Shown here: one piece after another, positions 14,528 to 29,296 of the stretch
Layout: each line of letters begins with the position of its first letter
Numbering within the stretch: position 1 is the first letter of the stretch
Notes under the pieces: model-generated
The model's database searches: none
Told to the model about the DNA's origin: nothing
Seen by the model: the letters and a program-made list of their open reading frames with translations, nothing else
Made by a program: the position numbers and the translations under genes
NCBI RefSeq assembly: GCF_004027225.2
Contig: NC_044290.2
Span: forward strand, 8,634,906 to 8,698,905
DNA from: Strigops habroptila
Lineage: Eukaryota; Chordata; Aves; Psittaciformes; Psittacidae
DNA: 64,000 nucleotides
Direction: 5' to 3'

Positions 14528-17500
14528 TCCAGGCAAAGATGTGCTACAGACCCCATCTATTCTCCTTCAGAGCTAAGGAAAAACAGAAGGGAAGCCTCAG
14601 TAAATAGATGGAGTACAGCAGAGGAGACGTCTCACATATTCAATCCAAAAGCTACAAAGAGCCCTGCTTCATATAACAGCCCAGAAGAGCACAGAATCTG
14701 GGTGCTTTTATACAAACTCGTTTAGAGACCACATCTTTCAATTAGCATCTGGTGGCCAAAGAAGAGATGCAGGTAGATAGAGCCAGAGAATGGTCCATCA
14801 CTTTAACCATCCCCATTTGGCTCTGGGCTCTTCAAAATCTTATTTCCTCAGTCTAGCAAAGTTCAGATGGATATATCAAAAGCACAGTTCCTCCAGAGCT
14901 CTCAGCCCTGGCAGCATTCCTAGTTGCAGATGCACTGTGCTGGATTTACAGAGACTAGTGCCACAAGCCTCGGGAATATAATAGTTTATGTCTGTTAATG
15001 ATCTAACTCAGTTTATTACACACATCTTGACATTCTAAATTAAATTATGCTCTTAAAGCAGCACACAAGAAACCCTGATGAACCATAACTTTGAGACCAA
15101 TAAAAGTAATCCTTGTACCAGGCAGTAACACCATTGCTTGGCTGTGTGTTCACTCACTGTCATCTATTGCTCAAGCCAGGATTTCTGTTCAATCCCTGTG
15201 ATTAGCTCAGTAGGTAAAAACTGGAGAAGAGCCAAGTGCTGCTTCTGTCCTTGAGAGTTAAAGCAATGTTGAGATGTTCAGACTGTCTAATTCAGTATTC
15301 CCCTCTGCCTCTACTTGAATGACGCTGGAAAGACAGGCTCTGTGCATCACTAGTGGCAAGATCCATACACCCACCACTTGTATGTCATCCTCAGGTTCCC
15401 ACTACTGTTTACTGGAGGATATTTTGATTTATTCAAATAGATGCTCTGCAAAACACCCACGTCACCACAACAGACACGATACTGCAGCAGGCTTTGACTC
15501 TGCACATCTTTATCAGCTACCCCCAAAGCTGATGTTGTCTTCATTCTGGAAAACTACTCTGCTCGTTGCCTCTTCATTTGAGCTGTATTTAGTAAAAACA
15601 TACATTTTAACCACCTATAGCATATACTGCCTACAAGTTAAAAATCAGGCCACACACAACTCTTCTGCATGAGATAAAGGACATGTCAGGATTCCAGTTA
15701 AGGAGTCCAGAGAAATTAAAAGATATGTCACACACAAAGCTAGGTGGCATAATGAGGAACTAAACAGAGAAAAGCTCATTCTCCTGCTTTAAACTTAATC
15801 CCAAGTATCCCTTTTCAAAAGGCAAACATTCTCCCCTCAGAGGCAGACGAGGAACAGAGGACACTTGATAGCAATTCTTCTCAAGCCTCAAAGCAGCAAG
15901 AAATCCATTCTTAAAGGGTTTGCTTAAATGGCTTCTGAGCTCAGGTCACCTGATCCACCCCAACGTGTGGACTCCTCTCCACTTCCTCCTTGCTAAATTA
16001 AACTCCACTTTGCCTTCTTGCATCTACACCATCATGAACACACCTCACTAGCTAAACTGTCTGTTCCTTAAGCAGCATAGAAACTTCCAACAGACCAGTC
16101 TGAGATCAGGGAATGAGGGAATCCTTCCATCATCTGCTGAAATCACTGGGGTTAATTTTAAGTGTAACCTTAGCTGACCATGAGGGACAGATGTGACAAA
16201 GCCTTCCCTACAAAGGCAATTCCTTACAATTTTCTCTATATCTGGAAATCCATGACTATTTCAATCAACTTCAGTTCATGTGGTATGATGCATATGGCAG
16301 AGACTTCCTCTATCAAAGCAGCATCTACCAGGCCAGTATAAACGATATCAAGGAGAGAACAACAAAAATAGACAGATTGTTTCTTACTTAAAGCAGTCAA
16401 CCAATGGATCTGAGAAACCATTTTCCTTCTGAAAAGCTAATAAACCATCTCTCCCACTTCATGGATTACACCGCATGTGTTCTCACTACTCCACATTACA
16501 CCCAGATTTCAGATAATTTTAGGCAGAGGCAGGATGCCAGGGCCATACTCTGTGTGCTGCCAAACATGCTGTAAGCACACAAACACCAACCTGTGAACAC
16601 ACACGGGATTTATATAAACCTCCGTACACACACATTCCCTCCATAAACAGCAGCAGAACACACCTCGATCCTCCCGCCTGCACAGAGATCCAACTCCTAC
16701 ACCACTGGGAATTTCTGAATACGTTCAAACTTGAAGTCAATGCCGGGCGTGCTTTGACCTCTGAATTTTTGGGCCTAAGACAGATCTGAACTTGCACAGG
16801 AAGGTTTCACAGGTATCTCCTCCATCTCCAAATCAGACCTTATATTTAAAAGAACCAATTTATTGGTAGTAGCCAGCAAAAGAATTATGACACTTGATGT
16901 AAACATAATCAACAGCTTTTGGAATAGAATTGTTTGATATTTGCTATTTTTATAAAGGAATTAAGTAATACCCAAAGCCAGGAGAGACGGAGCATAGCTA
17001 ATAAAATCAGTCTGAGACATTAGAAAATTCATCAGGTCTTTGTCTCCACCTACTGCATGGAGGAATAATACTCGTAACTCCTTGAAGGATACACAGAAAG
17101 TTATTGACTACCTTTCTCATCACAAAATCCCAACATCTGCACCATTTAGATCACAGGGCTTCAACCTTTACCAACTGTTCCAACAGCTGCTGTTAAAAAA
17201 TTAACATTGAGAGACAATCACAACAGCTTCTTTTACTTCAAACAGACGAGATCATCAGCCCGTGATTATCGCAAAGTGACAACTGTTACAGTTCCATTAT
17301 ATACTCTACGAGAGGAAGGGTTTGAAACACAAGAAACTGTTGAAAATAACTTCTGTAAGAGGGGATTTGGAAACTTCCCGAAGAGGAATGAAAATTAAAA
17401 GCCTTCATAATATTTACTTCAATTTTTTTTAATGACCAACAATTGTATTTCAAAGCAACCCCCCGCAGGATTGCTGTCTAAACCTGTATAGGCCTGTGCA

Positions 17501-20500
17501 CACTCTCAGATGTGAAGGCAAAAGGAATTAAACAAAACACTCTTAATTAAAACTGTCAATCTGTTAAAATGTGGAAAAGATTACAGAGAAGTCTGAGCTG
17601 CAGTTGCTGCACTTTGCACTTCCTAATTTGACAGAACAAAAGGCAGGTTACAGACTTTTTCTAAAGATAGCCCTTTCCTGCTATTTTAGCACTCACCTGG
17701 CCAGTTTGTTTCTTTCCTGTCACTACATTTCTGTACAATGAGAAGCTAAAATAAAGCTTCTCATTGCTATGGACTTGGGGAGAGTGGTGCCAGACTCTGC
17801 TTGAACAGAAATTGGGGAAGCCCCAGGAGTCCATTAAAAACTTGATTGAAACTGTCAGGCTGATGGCAGGGAAAAGCCAACCTGCACAGCACAGGCACAG
17901 CTGCTTCCCAGGCAATCCAGTGCATTTATTCCAACCACACCATGCTGCCAAGCCTCAGAACGTGTGCAGGCAGCATGTTCAAACGCACCAGAAAATTAAA
18001 CTGTGAAACACACTGGTATTGGTGAACAAGCTCGCTCAGAAACATGCCCTGGATGTACTCAAGCACATATTGTAAAGGTGCACATGGAATCATTTTGTTT
18101 TCACACAGAGCTATCCTGACTGCATGGGGCAGGTCTGTGAGGGCATTCAGCAGTTTGAAAACTGTTTGCAGGATCTAAATAGTCAGTTCTCTATTTATTT
18201 AATAGGAAAAAGAATAAGCATACAGTGGCAATTTTAATCCCTTTCTTCTCTGTGTACAAAATTATATGGATTTTTCCTACTCCAACTCAAGAGCATGCAA
18301 AGTGGATAAATGCTCTTACAGAGCAGATGGACCTATAGATATCAAAGGCTTGAAAGAAAAACCTTCCATTAACTCCTCATAAACCTCAGGAAGGTTGGTA
18401 TAGTCACCACCTACATATTTCATCTGAAATAAACAAGTGGTTTCATATGGGGTAGGAGATTTTATATACATAGCTAAGCTGCAACAGAAGTTTGCAGTCA
18501 ATATCACCCCATCACTTGTTTTTCATCTTCACTTCAGGCATTGCCAGACTACACATGAATCGATGAATCTGGCCATAAGGGGTACATTAGAGAGCCACAC
18601 TCTCTTCCTCAAGGATGCAGCATGGGGGAAAGCAACACCGCGCATCCCACCAGCTGGACCAGCCTAACCCACATCAGCCAGGACAGCAATGAAGGGAACA
18701 GGGAATTGTGTCACCAGGAATCACATCTCCTGTCAGACTGTTTTCCAGAAGGACAAATCTTTGCAGCTCTAAAGCAAACAGATTTAATTCAGCAAATACT
18801 TCCCCTCCATTAGTTATTTACACTGTCACAAATGTGCATGTTAAAAATAGGTTTAAACCACAAGCAGAAGCTCCACATTAAATAAAGAAGTTTTGATTGC
18901 ATGCAGAAAATGTATGGCCACAACAAGAGAGTTATCTTCGCATAATAACCCTAAAGGACACATTGGGAAATGCCTAAACACACATCCTTTTGTGCTTGAT
19001 ATAAAGGGAACAATTCCTAACAACAGTAAGCAGGGTCAGGAGCACTTGACCTTTTACCTTTGCTGGGCAGATGTGCTGCCAGTGCAGGCCAGATGCCAGG
19101 ATGACAGAGCAAAATCCCTTGGTTTATTTCCTCAGCTTCACTCTGTATTGTTTTTATAACCTTGCTAATACTATCATTGGTTGAGCTCAGTGAGGAAGGC
19201 TGCACAGGAATTGTCTAACAGGATCTCACCACAGGGCTTATGTCCATCCCTTCTTCACATTACAAGTAACAGGTTATATTTCCCAACAGACTCACCAACA
19301 TCCTGCAGCAATCAGGCGATGGTGGCAGCACCTGCAGCTTTAGAGGAAACAATACTGACATATCTTGACCATAAAAGTCATTCCTTCTTAACCTTTTCAT
19401 TTACTAGTCAAGGTGTACTTTACAGCAGAAGTACTCACAAGTACAAGACCAGTTTCAAGAACAAGTGGGCATAAGCCGCTCATTGTAAACACAACTGTGT
19501 GACTACACATTGTCTTAGTAACATGCTGTAGTATCTGCTAGAGCTTTACCCACATTTGGTGGGTCACTCAGAGTTGTACTTGTCCTCCCAGCCAAGGGCT
19601 GGCCACCTCTGCCCTACAGTAGAGAGCTGAAGAATATGATTTAATGAGATTTAATTCAAAGATGTTATGAAACAAAAGCATCTGGTTTGGGAACAGCTAT
19701 ATTGCCAGCTTTAACGAATCCTCGTTGCAACAAGTTCCCCCACCTAATGCATGCAAATTAAAAGCACTTTTGAAAGTTCTATTTGATTATACTGAAAGAA
19801 TGGGGGAAAAATTGATTCTTCTTTGAAGTGAAATGTACTGCAGCCCTGGCACTAAGGAAGCTTTGGTAACCATAGGAACCTTGAAATGTTCATTATAGAT
19901 TTTAATAGATATTTAATTTGGTAAATCACAGACTGGCATTCAAGCCATTTTTTTCCAGCAGACCCATATTTTCAATACATGAACCTAGTCATGTTTACCA
20001 GCAGTGGCCTCTGAAGCACTCACAACATAGCTACCTTCCGAATATAATTTTCGGATCAGCATTGACAAAGAAAATTTGCTAAATGGGTTTTACTTCTGCT
20101 GTTACTGCCCTTGACAACTAATTTTTTCTTTTTTTAAACCAAGTGAAGTGTTTGCAAATGTTCAGTTTTCAGAAGACAGAACAAGCAATGTTCTGGGGGG
20201 ACTAACTCCTAAGTTAAGAGTAGCTGAAACTCTGTCTTCCAAATGCTCTTCAATAGCCAAGTTATTTTGAAAGTATGTAGCTGTATGAATAGGTTAATGA
20301 CTAAAGCTGGCTCTGAGCTATGGTAGAATGTTAGATCAGAATGAAATCCACCTGCAAAAGGCTTTCTGGAATTCACTGCTGAAGAGAAGATTGCTAAGCA
20401 AGAAAAGACATGCTACTTATTACTAGTGAATTTGATGAGGCACTTCAGTAGTAGAATAAGCTTCCATGTCTAATAACAACTTGCATTCCTCTCTTGTATA

Positions 20501-23500
20501 CTGCAGACCGAAAAAGTGCTTGAAAACAAGCAACTATTTCAGAAATCCAGAACTTTCTCAAGATAATTAGGACAACTCTTAAACAGGAGAGACTCTCCAC
20601 TGAAAACACACATCTCTGTCAGACCTTAAGTGTGTAATGATTTAAAAACTCACAGTCAAAGATACCAGCAGTGAAAATATGAAGTCAGAAGGAATTTGGG
20701 ATATGTCACATTCTTTGTTCTGGTCTATCAAGCTATGCCCACACAGTCATGAGCCATAGGATTTTGTCCTGGAGTACTAGTTGTCTAGTAGAGCACTAGT
20801 TCATGCTACCCTGCTTGCTGGTGGGACCATGGAGCTGAGAGGTCTGGCATGCCATGTTCTCTCACTCAACATGGCCTCACTAGACCACCTGAAGGTCAAG
20901 TTAAACCACATGCATCTTGTTCAACAGAAAAAGAAATAAAAGATACCATTTAACAGTGGTGTAGATGCCATATTTTGACAGATATCATTCAGAGACCTCC
21001 TATAAAATTAGACAATTGCTATGGGATGAGTTTTGTGCTAGCAAACAGGCAACAAAAAGGACAAGAGAAAATATGTAGGAAAAAGATCACAAAATAAGAA
21101 TCTGTAAACAACAGCATTAAAACACAGTCAACGGTAGCGTTGATGAAAACAGAAATCAGTCTAATGAAATCATCCCTACCGCAGCTGACAGCACACTGAT
21201 ATACTTGTCATTTTACCGGAGCAACAAGAAGGTAGTTAAAACCACTGAGCTGTTAAAAAAAATAGCCCTAAATGTCATCCTAAATGTAATGATAGACTTA
21301 AGGTAAAATAAATGCTAAATCCTCAATCACACATTTTTTACAGCAAAGAATCTTATCTAGCCAGCCACAAGTGCCCATTCCTAGATTGCGGCCCCATGAA
21401 GAGATGCAATGAGATCCCTCTGGTGGGAATTTAGAATAGCCAGGAATAAAGAAACCTCTTTGTTATTATTAGAACGTGGAGGATATTTGATAAGACATGG
21501 AGAAAACAGCTGTTCCTACATCATTAAAATAGCATCGAACGGTCAAACAGAACCTGCACGCATTAACCATGGGAAGAAGTGCTAAAAATAAATATCCCTC
21601 TCACATGGGTGTCATGTCTGTGGTAACAGCAAGTACAGCAAAAAAGGATACAAGGCACTGTAAACTAGAGAAGGGAAAGCTCTCAGCTCTATTAGGTGAG
21701 ACTCTAATTAAAGAGGAAGGAATCAAGACAACCTTGAAGCATGCTCCAGTTGTAAAACTGAGCACAGCTCCTGCACCGTGTTCTCCCATATTGACCTATT
21801 TCAGCCTCCTGCCACACTCACTGTTGATACAATCCTCAAGTCGTTACACAAGGTGGAAGCTGCCATAATAGAGAACAGTTTTCTTCTTTTCTTTAGCTAG
21901 CTCCCATTGTTGGTGCTACAGGTAGGACTACTGCTACCGGTAGAAACAAAACCTAAAAATTTAACCCCATGCAGAAGCAGCCACCAGGTACAAAAATGAC
22001 AAAAAAAGAAAACACTTCCAAAATGGGAAATTCAAGCAGAAAATTAAACACACACCATAGAGGTAAACCCTGAAACCAGAAAAGTCTTATTGCCAAGCCT
22101 TGAGGACTGAATTATGGCAGAAGCAAGCATTAAAGCCTCAGCAATATCCAACGCCAAGGTAAGCTAAGAATAACTAAGCCAAACTTGAAAGGATATGTAA
22201 CAAAAAAAGGTTGCTTCCCAAATACCTGCAGTCTCAATTATGGAGCAGTTAAGTCCATTAACAGGACACTGAACTTAGCCCTTTTGTTTACAGGCAGCCA
22301 GGATCACAAAGGCTGGGTGTTACCAATTTCCCCAGTCCTATCATACCAAACAGCCACACTGCTACATGCTGGCAAGATGTCCACATCTACTGCCTTTTCG
22401 GATGGAACTTCACTGAAAGTAAATGAAAGTAATGTAATGTGTAAGTGACGAAGATATGGCTGACTTAAGAAGTCGGTACATCCTTTAATCAGTCACATGC
22501 TGTGGAGGGATGGAAAGCACCTTGTGCAGCCCATGTACCTGAGAAGGGCTTCCCCTCGCTGTCAGCATTAGGTCTGGTTTTAGGCAGTCACTCTTTAGCA
22601 CAACAGAAACTCTCCTGCAGTTAATGGGACAGATGATAAAACTCCCTATTCTTTCATCTGAGAATTTACCTTTGTACATAATTAGAAGCACAATCATTAA
22701 AGTTAGCATTCAAAATTGCAGGCAGGAACCAGACACACAAAGTATTCCTATAGGGCTACAATGCACTTTACAGACCACATAAGAAAGCCTGTCCTTAAAC
22801 TAAATCCCACATCTGTCTGAAGAAGTTTGCCTGCTTCTCTTTGTAAGACCAAATTAAATCCAATCGACCTATTAACACAAGTGCAGATAACAGAACTAAA
22901 TGTAGTTCTTATGTAGCAGACGGGCAGTCTCTGCCTGAGAAATATCTATCCAAGTGGTTTTATCTATAACATCTGACTAACACCACTGAACAGACCAGAC
23001 TTCTGGCAAACTACAAGCGGCAGAGTTAGGGCCCAAATCAATCAAGTATGAACAATGCAGAAAAGCTAGAACTAAACAAAGCAGAAGGTGAAAGCTGTTT
23101 CAGACCAGGAAAATAATGGCCTGTTTGAAGAATACAGAACTGAAGGTACTGATAAACTTAACACTGAGAACAAGGAGGTGTCTAAGATTCTAGCAAACCC
23201 AGTAGTGACATCAGACAAAATGCTGGTGGCTTCTGAACTAGCACTGTGGCTATTTACAGGCTCCACCTTTGTGCATTCATTTCAGATTACCACTTGGCCT
23301 GCTTCAGCTTGTGATATCATGAACTATCCACAGCTGAAACAAAATTTGCACTCTTCCCTTAGATGTTCTTCCCCTGTTGTAAGGGGAAAGCAGCAACTGA
23401 GATTCCTGAACCAGACCTGTTCCCCCACACTGACCTCCTCAGGCTTGCACAGGGACAAGGGCTTGTTCCAGCTGATCAACACTCCACATACTACTTTGTA

Positions 23501-25116
23501 CATCACCTCATGTGCTTATACTTAATTATGAAACCTGTATTTAGACCTTACAAGATGTGTTAAACCAATATGGAAGAAGTATTTCTTCAACCACAAGAAT
23601 TCCTTGGCTGTATCCCGGAGGACAGAGGGTTAGGCTACATGACCAATGTGATCTATGACACATAGCCATTAAAAGTTTAAAATAGCAGCTATATTAATTT
23701 CCCCCCTACACTCTTCCCCTTCTCCCCAGGAGAATTTCAAGAGGGGTTCTGAATTGCAATGCAGTATCAGATGGTTTTTTATATGAGACCCAGTGTATTT
23801 TGGTAAAATGCAGTAAATACAGTGAATGGACTTAAAGAAATCTCTGTGGCTTCAGAAGAAGAATCTAATAGCCCCACACAGCACAAAATCTAAATGTTCC
23901 TCACTATTGTCCTCTACAGATATTTTATTTTCACAAAAGATGTTGTTTTGGAACAGATGTTGGTCCTAATGTTTCTAACCTTGTCCACTTACAGGTATAC
24001 CAAAACCAGACCAAACACGTAACCTGCCTGTCTCCTGATAAAAAGGGTGCTTTTGGAGCAACTCAGGTCAGACCCCAATTCCCTGCAGAGAATCCACGTG
24101 AGACACCACCAGCTCCTGCCAAATACCTCAATATGAATCGGCTTCAAAGAGCACTGGCTTTCAGGCTAGAAGTTAATTCAGATCTAGTGCTGAACAGGGT
24201 TCCAGTCTGTCACCAGTCCCCCTAGAAGTTACTAAGACAACCCCTAATATATTATTTTGATTTGTTGCCTATGCTTCTGTTGGAAGTATCAGCTGCTCCT
24301 CTGACTTTGCTGCTCCAATCCTACCAATACTACTGTCACCACTGGGAAGACCTGCTCAGCTGAACTACTTTTTCTCACCTTCTGGAATTCCAGTTACATA
24401 AAGGGAGGTTGGACTCTCTGCTGTGGAGTGTAGGTCCTGTTTAATCACACTGTCACACCTCTTAACTTCCCCAAGCCATTTGAGCATCTAACACTGGAGA
24501 CGGAGTTACACAAGTCCCAGCCAACTGTAGCCAGCCAGTACTACATTAGAATCCTGCACATTTACTCACAAACCCATAAGGTGTCTGGAAAAAGATTACA
24601 GATGAAATGATATAACTTTATCTGTGATCAAATAATTAAAAACCAACAAAATATTTTCTAGTATGTGTTAAGTAACTGAAGGAACTCCTCAGTGAGAACG
24701 CAAAAGTTCTGGAGTAGTTCCTGAGGTAGAGATAGAAACACTAAATAACCTGCTGAATGTCAGAACCCGAGTCCACAATACCTACACCGATTAAAAGTGC
24801 AAAGCAGCACAAAGAGAACTGGGATTCTCTGATACTCCAGATCTCACAGACTGTCACTCAATGTAAATTTTACTAAGAACCAATAGCTCAAAAAGGACTG
24901 AGCAGAATTAAGTGGCATTTCCTTTTGAGGGAAATAAAACAATAAATTGAGACCTCAGGCTTAGAAACAAATACATACAACTTGTGTACACAACTCAGTC
25001 TTAAATTACTGCATCATACAATGGAAAGATTTTCCAGGTCTAAATGCAGAAGTTGCAGGCAGATAAGAAAAGGTTTGATTAAACTAATTCAGGCCATAGA
25101 ATGAAGACTTGCTGAA

Positions 25117-25160
25117 TTATAAGAAGTTATAAGAAGACTTGAAGACGACTTGAATTACAG
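25117..25160. repeat. Short compound tandem repeat
   Basis: TTATAAGAAG occurs twice in tandem, followed by two copies of an ACTTGAA-type word. The pattern fits replication slippage in unique intergenic DNA. Confidence 0.6.
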
Positions 25161-27601
25161 GAAATTAACTTTCCTAGGCTGATGTCAGCTATGTGTCCTG
25201 ACATTACCTATTGCCAATGGGAGAGAAAAAAAAAACAACTTGCAAAGAAATAGACATTGAGCCACATCCATGTTTTTGGCTCTGTGAAAGTCAACAAAGT
25301 TACAATGAATGTAAAGAAAGCCCACTGTATTAAGAACTAAAATCCACAGCAATAATGAAACACTGAACCTAAACTTTAGCTCAGAGATGACACAGGCATT
25401 GCATCGGGAGATATACAGGGACAGAGCTTCTGCTTGCATAGTGAGCTGCAACAGCTCATACCAGCTGAGGATCTATTCCAAACGCTACAAGGAAGCTGTT
25501 TCCATCACTAAACCAGTTATTAGGCTGTGTGCTCTGCAGCTTTTTTTAGCAGGTTTCTTCTGCCAAGCCAGGAAGCAGCACTATGAGCAGCTGGTACTCC
25601 CAGGACTAGTAACTCCACCACAATTTTATCCTCTAACGCTCAAATGTCCAATGTCTACACTTGCGATACAGAACCACAGAGAGCAAGTATCACAAGTTCC
25701 TTTCCTCTGCCTAGAGATTCTCACCCACTAGTTTCACAAAATGACCTTTGTTACAATGGGATTTACACTGGTGTCCTTGGAAGCAGGAGATGGTCAGGAT
25801 GAGCCATCCACATTTTTCCTCTAGTCTGTGAAATTATCTACACATTCCCCTGAACAGCGGAGGCACAAGTCAAGCAGTAGTGTCTTTAAAAGGCTCTGAA
25901 ATGGGCTGGATTTTATGGTTATGTAAGAGCAAGAAACACTATCTCAATCTGATGTATGAATTAAATGCTGTACCTTATCAACAGGAAATATGAACACATT
26001 TCCTTCAATTATTTCCTCTTGCAAATCATTCCCTATAGGTCTCAAAGGAAACAACGGATGCACCCAAACATTTTTTTGATTCTTTGCTGGCCTATTCAAA
26101 GAAAATGCAAAAACTCTGTTGGGGTTTTGTTGGTTTTTTAACACCTCACTATTTAGAAAAGATTTCTTGCTCAGAGTATTTGCAGTACTTTATGACAGGC
26201 TGTATGATTACTTCTACCTGTAAAATGGGGAAGTGAGAAAAAAAAGAAGAGCAGCTTCAGAGTTGTACCCACACTAAGTCACCATATTAGACCACACTAC
26301 TAAGCCTCCCCTAAAATACAAACCCAGCAAGCACATTAACATGCAGTAGAGGCTTCTGTCCTTCTTATACTGTAGGCGCAGAAGGAGGGAATTTTCTTAG
26401 AGATGTATGTGCATTTAAGCTGAGGAATCTTTGACACCTCTGATAAGTTTTCCAACTGATTTATATACTGCCAATGTGTTTTGTTGTATGTATAAAATAT
26501 TTACCATCTTGGTCCTGTAACAGGACTCTCTTCCTCCAATAATTTGAGCAGGCTGAAGGGCTGATGCTCTTGGCTTGAATTGCTGGCTCATGTGTTACCT
26601 TATGTTGGTTTTAATTGCAACGTGTTCTTGCCTAGAATGACACGCTTGTGCCAACACAAAACAGGCTCAGTGCAAGATTCACAATGGAATTTGAATCACT
26701 CCGTAGTGCAGAAACATTGGAATCTGTGAGCTTGGTTTCAAATCCTTCCAGGGAGATGCTGTCTGAGAAGCCTGCATCTGGTTTTCTAATCCCACTGAAG
26801 TTTGAGAGCATTCAGATCAAGCTTTACATTAAGCCCCTTCGCTAACAAGCAGGGCCAGGACCAAGGAAGCTACATTTGCCAACATATCCCCAGGGATTGC
26901 AATGCATCTCTGCTGTAAAATCCTCATGGGTTTTTAACAAAGCTGGTGGGGGTGGTGTCAGTTTTAACCTTAAAGGGAAACCAAAACCAAATCTTTTAAG
27001 TTTACAATCATTTAAAATACAAACAGCTTGGGGAGGCAGCCATTCAAGACAATTTATCCTCAAATAACACCACAGTGGAGACAGACAAGGCTGACTGCAA
27101 TTGCAATTACAGGCTGAGAAAACAAACTTCATTTATATAGTGCAACAAAATGGTGTAAGAATTTGGTACTGATGGAATTTTGGAACCACACAGGAAAAAA
27201 ATAATCCTAATTGATGCTATAAAGACTTTTTGGTTATCCTCTTAAAACAATTCCTAAAAAGGCAGGTTTGCTTCCACAGAATTCTCTTAGTTTCATCTTT
27301 ATTAAATATGGTGGGACATCTCCCACAAGCACAGTAAAAAAACATATTAAGCCTGAAGACAAGTGATGTTCTTTTCTCAGCCACGGGAGAAATTTTTCAG
27401 TCCAGTAAGTATAACTTCAGAGTGAAATAAAAAAAATGAGAAACTAATCAGGGCCATGAATCAGTCTCACTGGGGAACAACTCTGCAGAACACGGATCTA
27501 AATTGCTATCAACATTAGAAATCCAGCCCGGGGATCTGACACTTGCTGCTTAAACTCAGAGCCAGATGAGCAGACGCTGCGCGGGGTAGACAACTTTCTG
27601 C

Positions 27602-27615
27602 TGCCCTCTGCAGGG
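27602..27615 (-). promoter_or_regulatory. Candidate CTCF-binding core
   Basis: Read on the minus strand, CCTGCAGAGGGCAG differs at one position from the CTCF core CCASYAGRKGGCRS. The sequence match is direct; occupancy is inference. It lies about 1.7 kb beyond the COPRS stop codon, so it could act as an insulator at the edge of the COPRS-UTP6-SUZ12 block. Confidence 0.35.
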
Positions 27616-27752
27616 TAGCGTTGGGCATTGACATCTGCAACTGAAGCCCAGAAGCCTCAGAAAATCATCTGTGCTTTTCCAAAGAACTTCTAGAATTTAC
27701 TGGGGTGTTGTTACTTCAATAGTAATCTGTACTCGATTTATATTTATTAATA

Positions 27753-27771
27753 TTGCATTAATAATGCAAAT
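27753..27771. promoter_or_regulatory. POU/homeodomain-type palindrome with octamer
   Basis: TTGCATTAATAATGCAA is a perfect palindrome around its central base. It overlaps the octamer ATGCAAAT at 27764-27771 and contains GCATTAATAAT, which fits the spaced GCAT(n)TAAT pattern known for class III POU factors. Binding is inferred from the motif only. Confidence 0.35.
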
Positions 27772-29296
27772 CAACAGTTTTACTCTCGTTGACGAGTCTG
27801 TTATAGTCATGCTCAGAGTTTGCCCAGTTAGAGAAAGAAGCCACTACATACCCAACCGTGGTAAACCGGGCATAGTCAATTCTCACCTCTATTCTAGAGT
27901 CAAGCGCATGTTCTAACTAATGCAAGACTCAAAAAGCTGCACTCTCTGAGAGCCAGCAGCCCACAAAACACAAACATTTCCTGCAACCTCAACACCAGGC
28001 TTCCACTCTTTGTTGGGTACTAAAACATAACCAGGAATTGCAAGATAGCAGAAGACAAGACTCTTCCAAGTTTTTGCTCTTCTCTGCTCTCTAGAAAAGA
28101 TTAAGCAAATATCGCCGTCATTCACTTCTTCCTTCCAAAGGGACATGTAAATTATTTTGGACTCATATACTGGTAAATGTTAACTCCTGGCCTGAGACTA
28201 AACAAACATGGGTGCTGTACTCCAGTGTCAGTCTGTGACAAAGCTATCGAGAAGTAATTAATGAAGCACGAGCATTAGTTGAAGATTATTGTTACTCAAG
28301 TGACCAGCCACTCAATCTATTTTCACATTTCATTTGAGAATGTTTCTTTTAACATCAGAGCAAAGACAGAAAGGATATAGATCTAGTCCCAGCTATTGTC
28401 CTGGAGACTCTATGGAGACATCTTGTGTTCCCATCTCCTCATTTGCCACAACACAAACAGAACAAATGTATCAGCAGTATCAGGAACCTTAATGCAGTAC
28501 TGCTTGCAGGACAGAGATTACATACTGCAAGACACTACGTAAGTCTAAGTATTTTCTTTGTCATTATACATCTAATATCACATGAGAATGTTATAAAGAC
28601 AACTGTAAGATTGGATAATATGCCCATATACAAGAAGGTGTGATGTGGAGAAATCTTCGTTGGGAGGCAATCTCAAGCAACCAGCATTCCTACTGGATGC
28701 AGCAGGCCTTACCTTATGTCTACATGTGTATCATATCTGTCATTCCTTTATACTGAAATACATAAAAATAAACCCAACTCATTCTGTATTTGTCATGCCT
28801 CGTTTTGTTAACACCAGTGGTAGATAAGGAACCACAAACTGCAACACAGAAACACAACAGAGAAACTGGCATGAGAAAGAGGTTTTAAAGCCATCCAAAC
28901 CATTTTGACAGCATCAAATGAAAAGGAAACCACAAGTTACATAGACACATAGGGATCAGCATGTCAAAACTGACAAAGCCCGGCAGACAAGCTGAAGTTT
29001 AGAAGTTAAATGCTTCCTCTCAAGTAATTAATTAGCAACACAGATATATGTAATAAACAAGAAGTCCAGAAATGCACTGACTCCTTACAGCTAGCACCCA
29101 CACCCTCATTTCCAGAGGTCAAGTGTGGTGAATTTATAAACAGCTTGGAAGCAGTCTAAGCAAAACTTCGGAGATGGCGAGGCATTTCTGGCCTTATGCA
29201 GAACTCTGCAAGCAAGCCAAAGGACTTGACATGACTCAATCACTGAAGAACATAATCCAACTCAGAAGCCAAACTTAGTTCTGACCAAGGTCAACC

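Larger units (their letters stand above)
1..29296. other. Gene-poor region downstream of COPRS
   Basis: No coding exon could be supported here. Open frames reach 137 and 131 codons (779-1192 and 1478-1873, plus strand), which is within chance for this length and composition, and neither resembles a family I know. The stretch just left of 29297 must contain the COPRS 3' UTR, but I see no nearby canonical AATAAA on the minus strand; a TATAAA variant lies at 29133-29138. In mammals the next gene is RAB11FIP4, with miR-193a and miR-365b between; no exon of RAB11FIP4 and neither mature miRNA sequence was found. The content is AT-rich unique sequence with small repeats and a few candidate regulatory sites listed separately. 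Confidence 0.6.

Noticed and set aside
23595-23665. Possible CR1 3'-end remnant
   Set aside because: Words like GGGTTAGGCTACATGACC vaguely resemble the CR1 3' end, but too few bases match to call it.
1-29296. Search for RAB11FIP4 exons and for miR-193a and miR-365b
   Set aside because: Expected from mammalian synteny, but no RAB11FIP4 exon and neither mature miRNA sequence was found on either strand.
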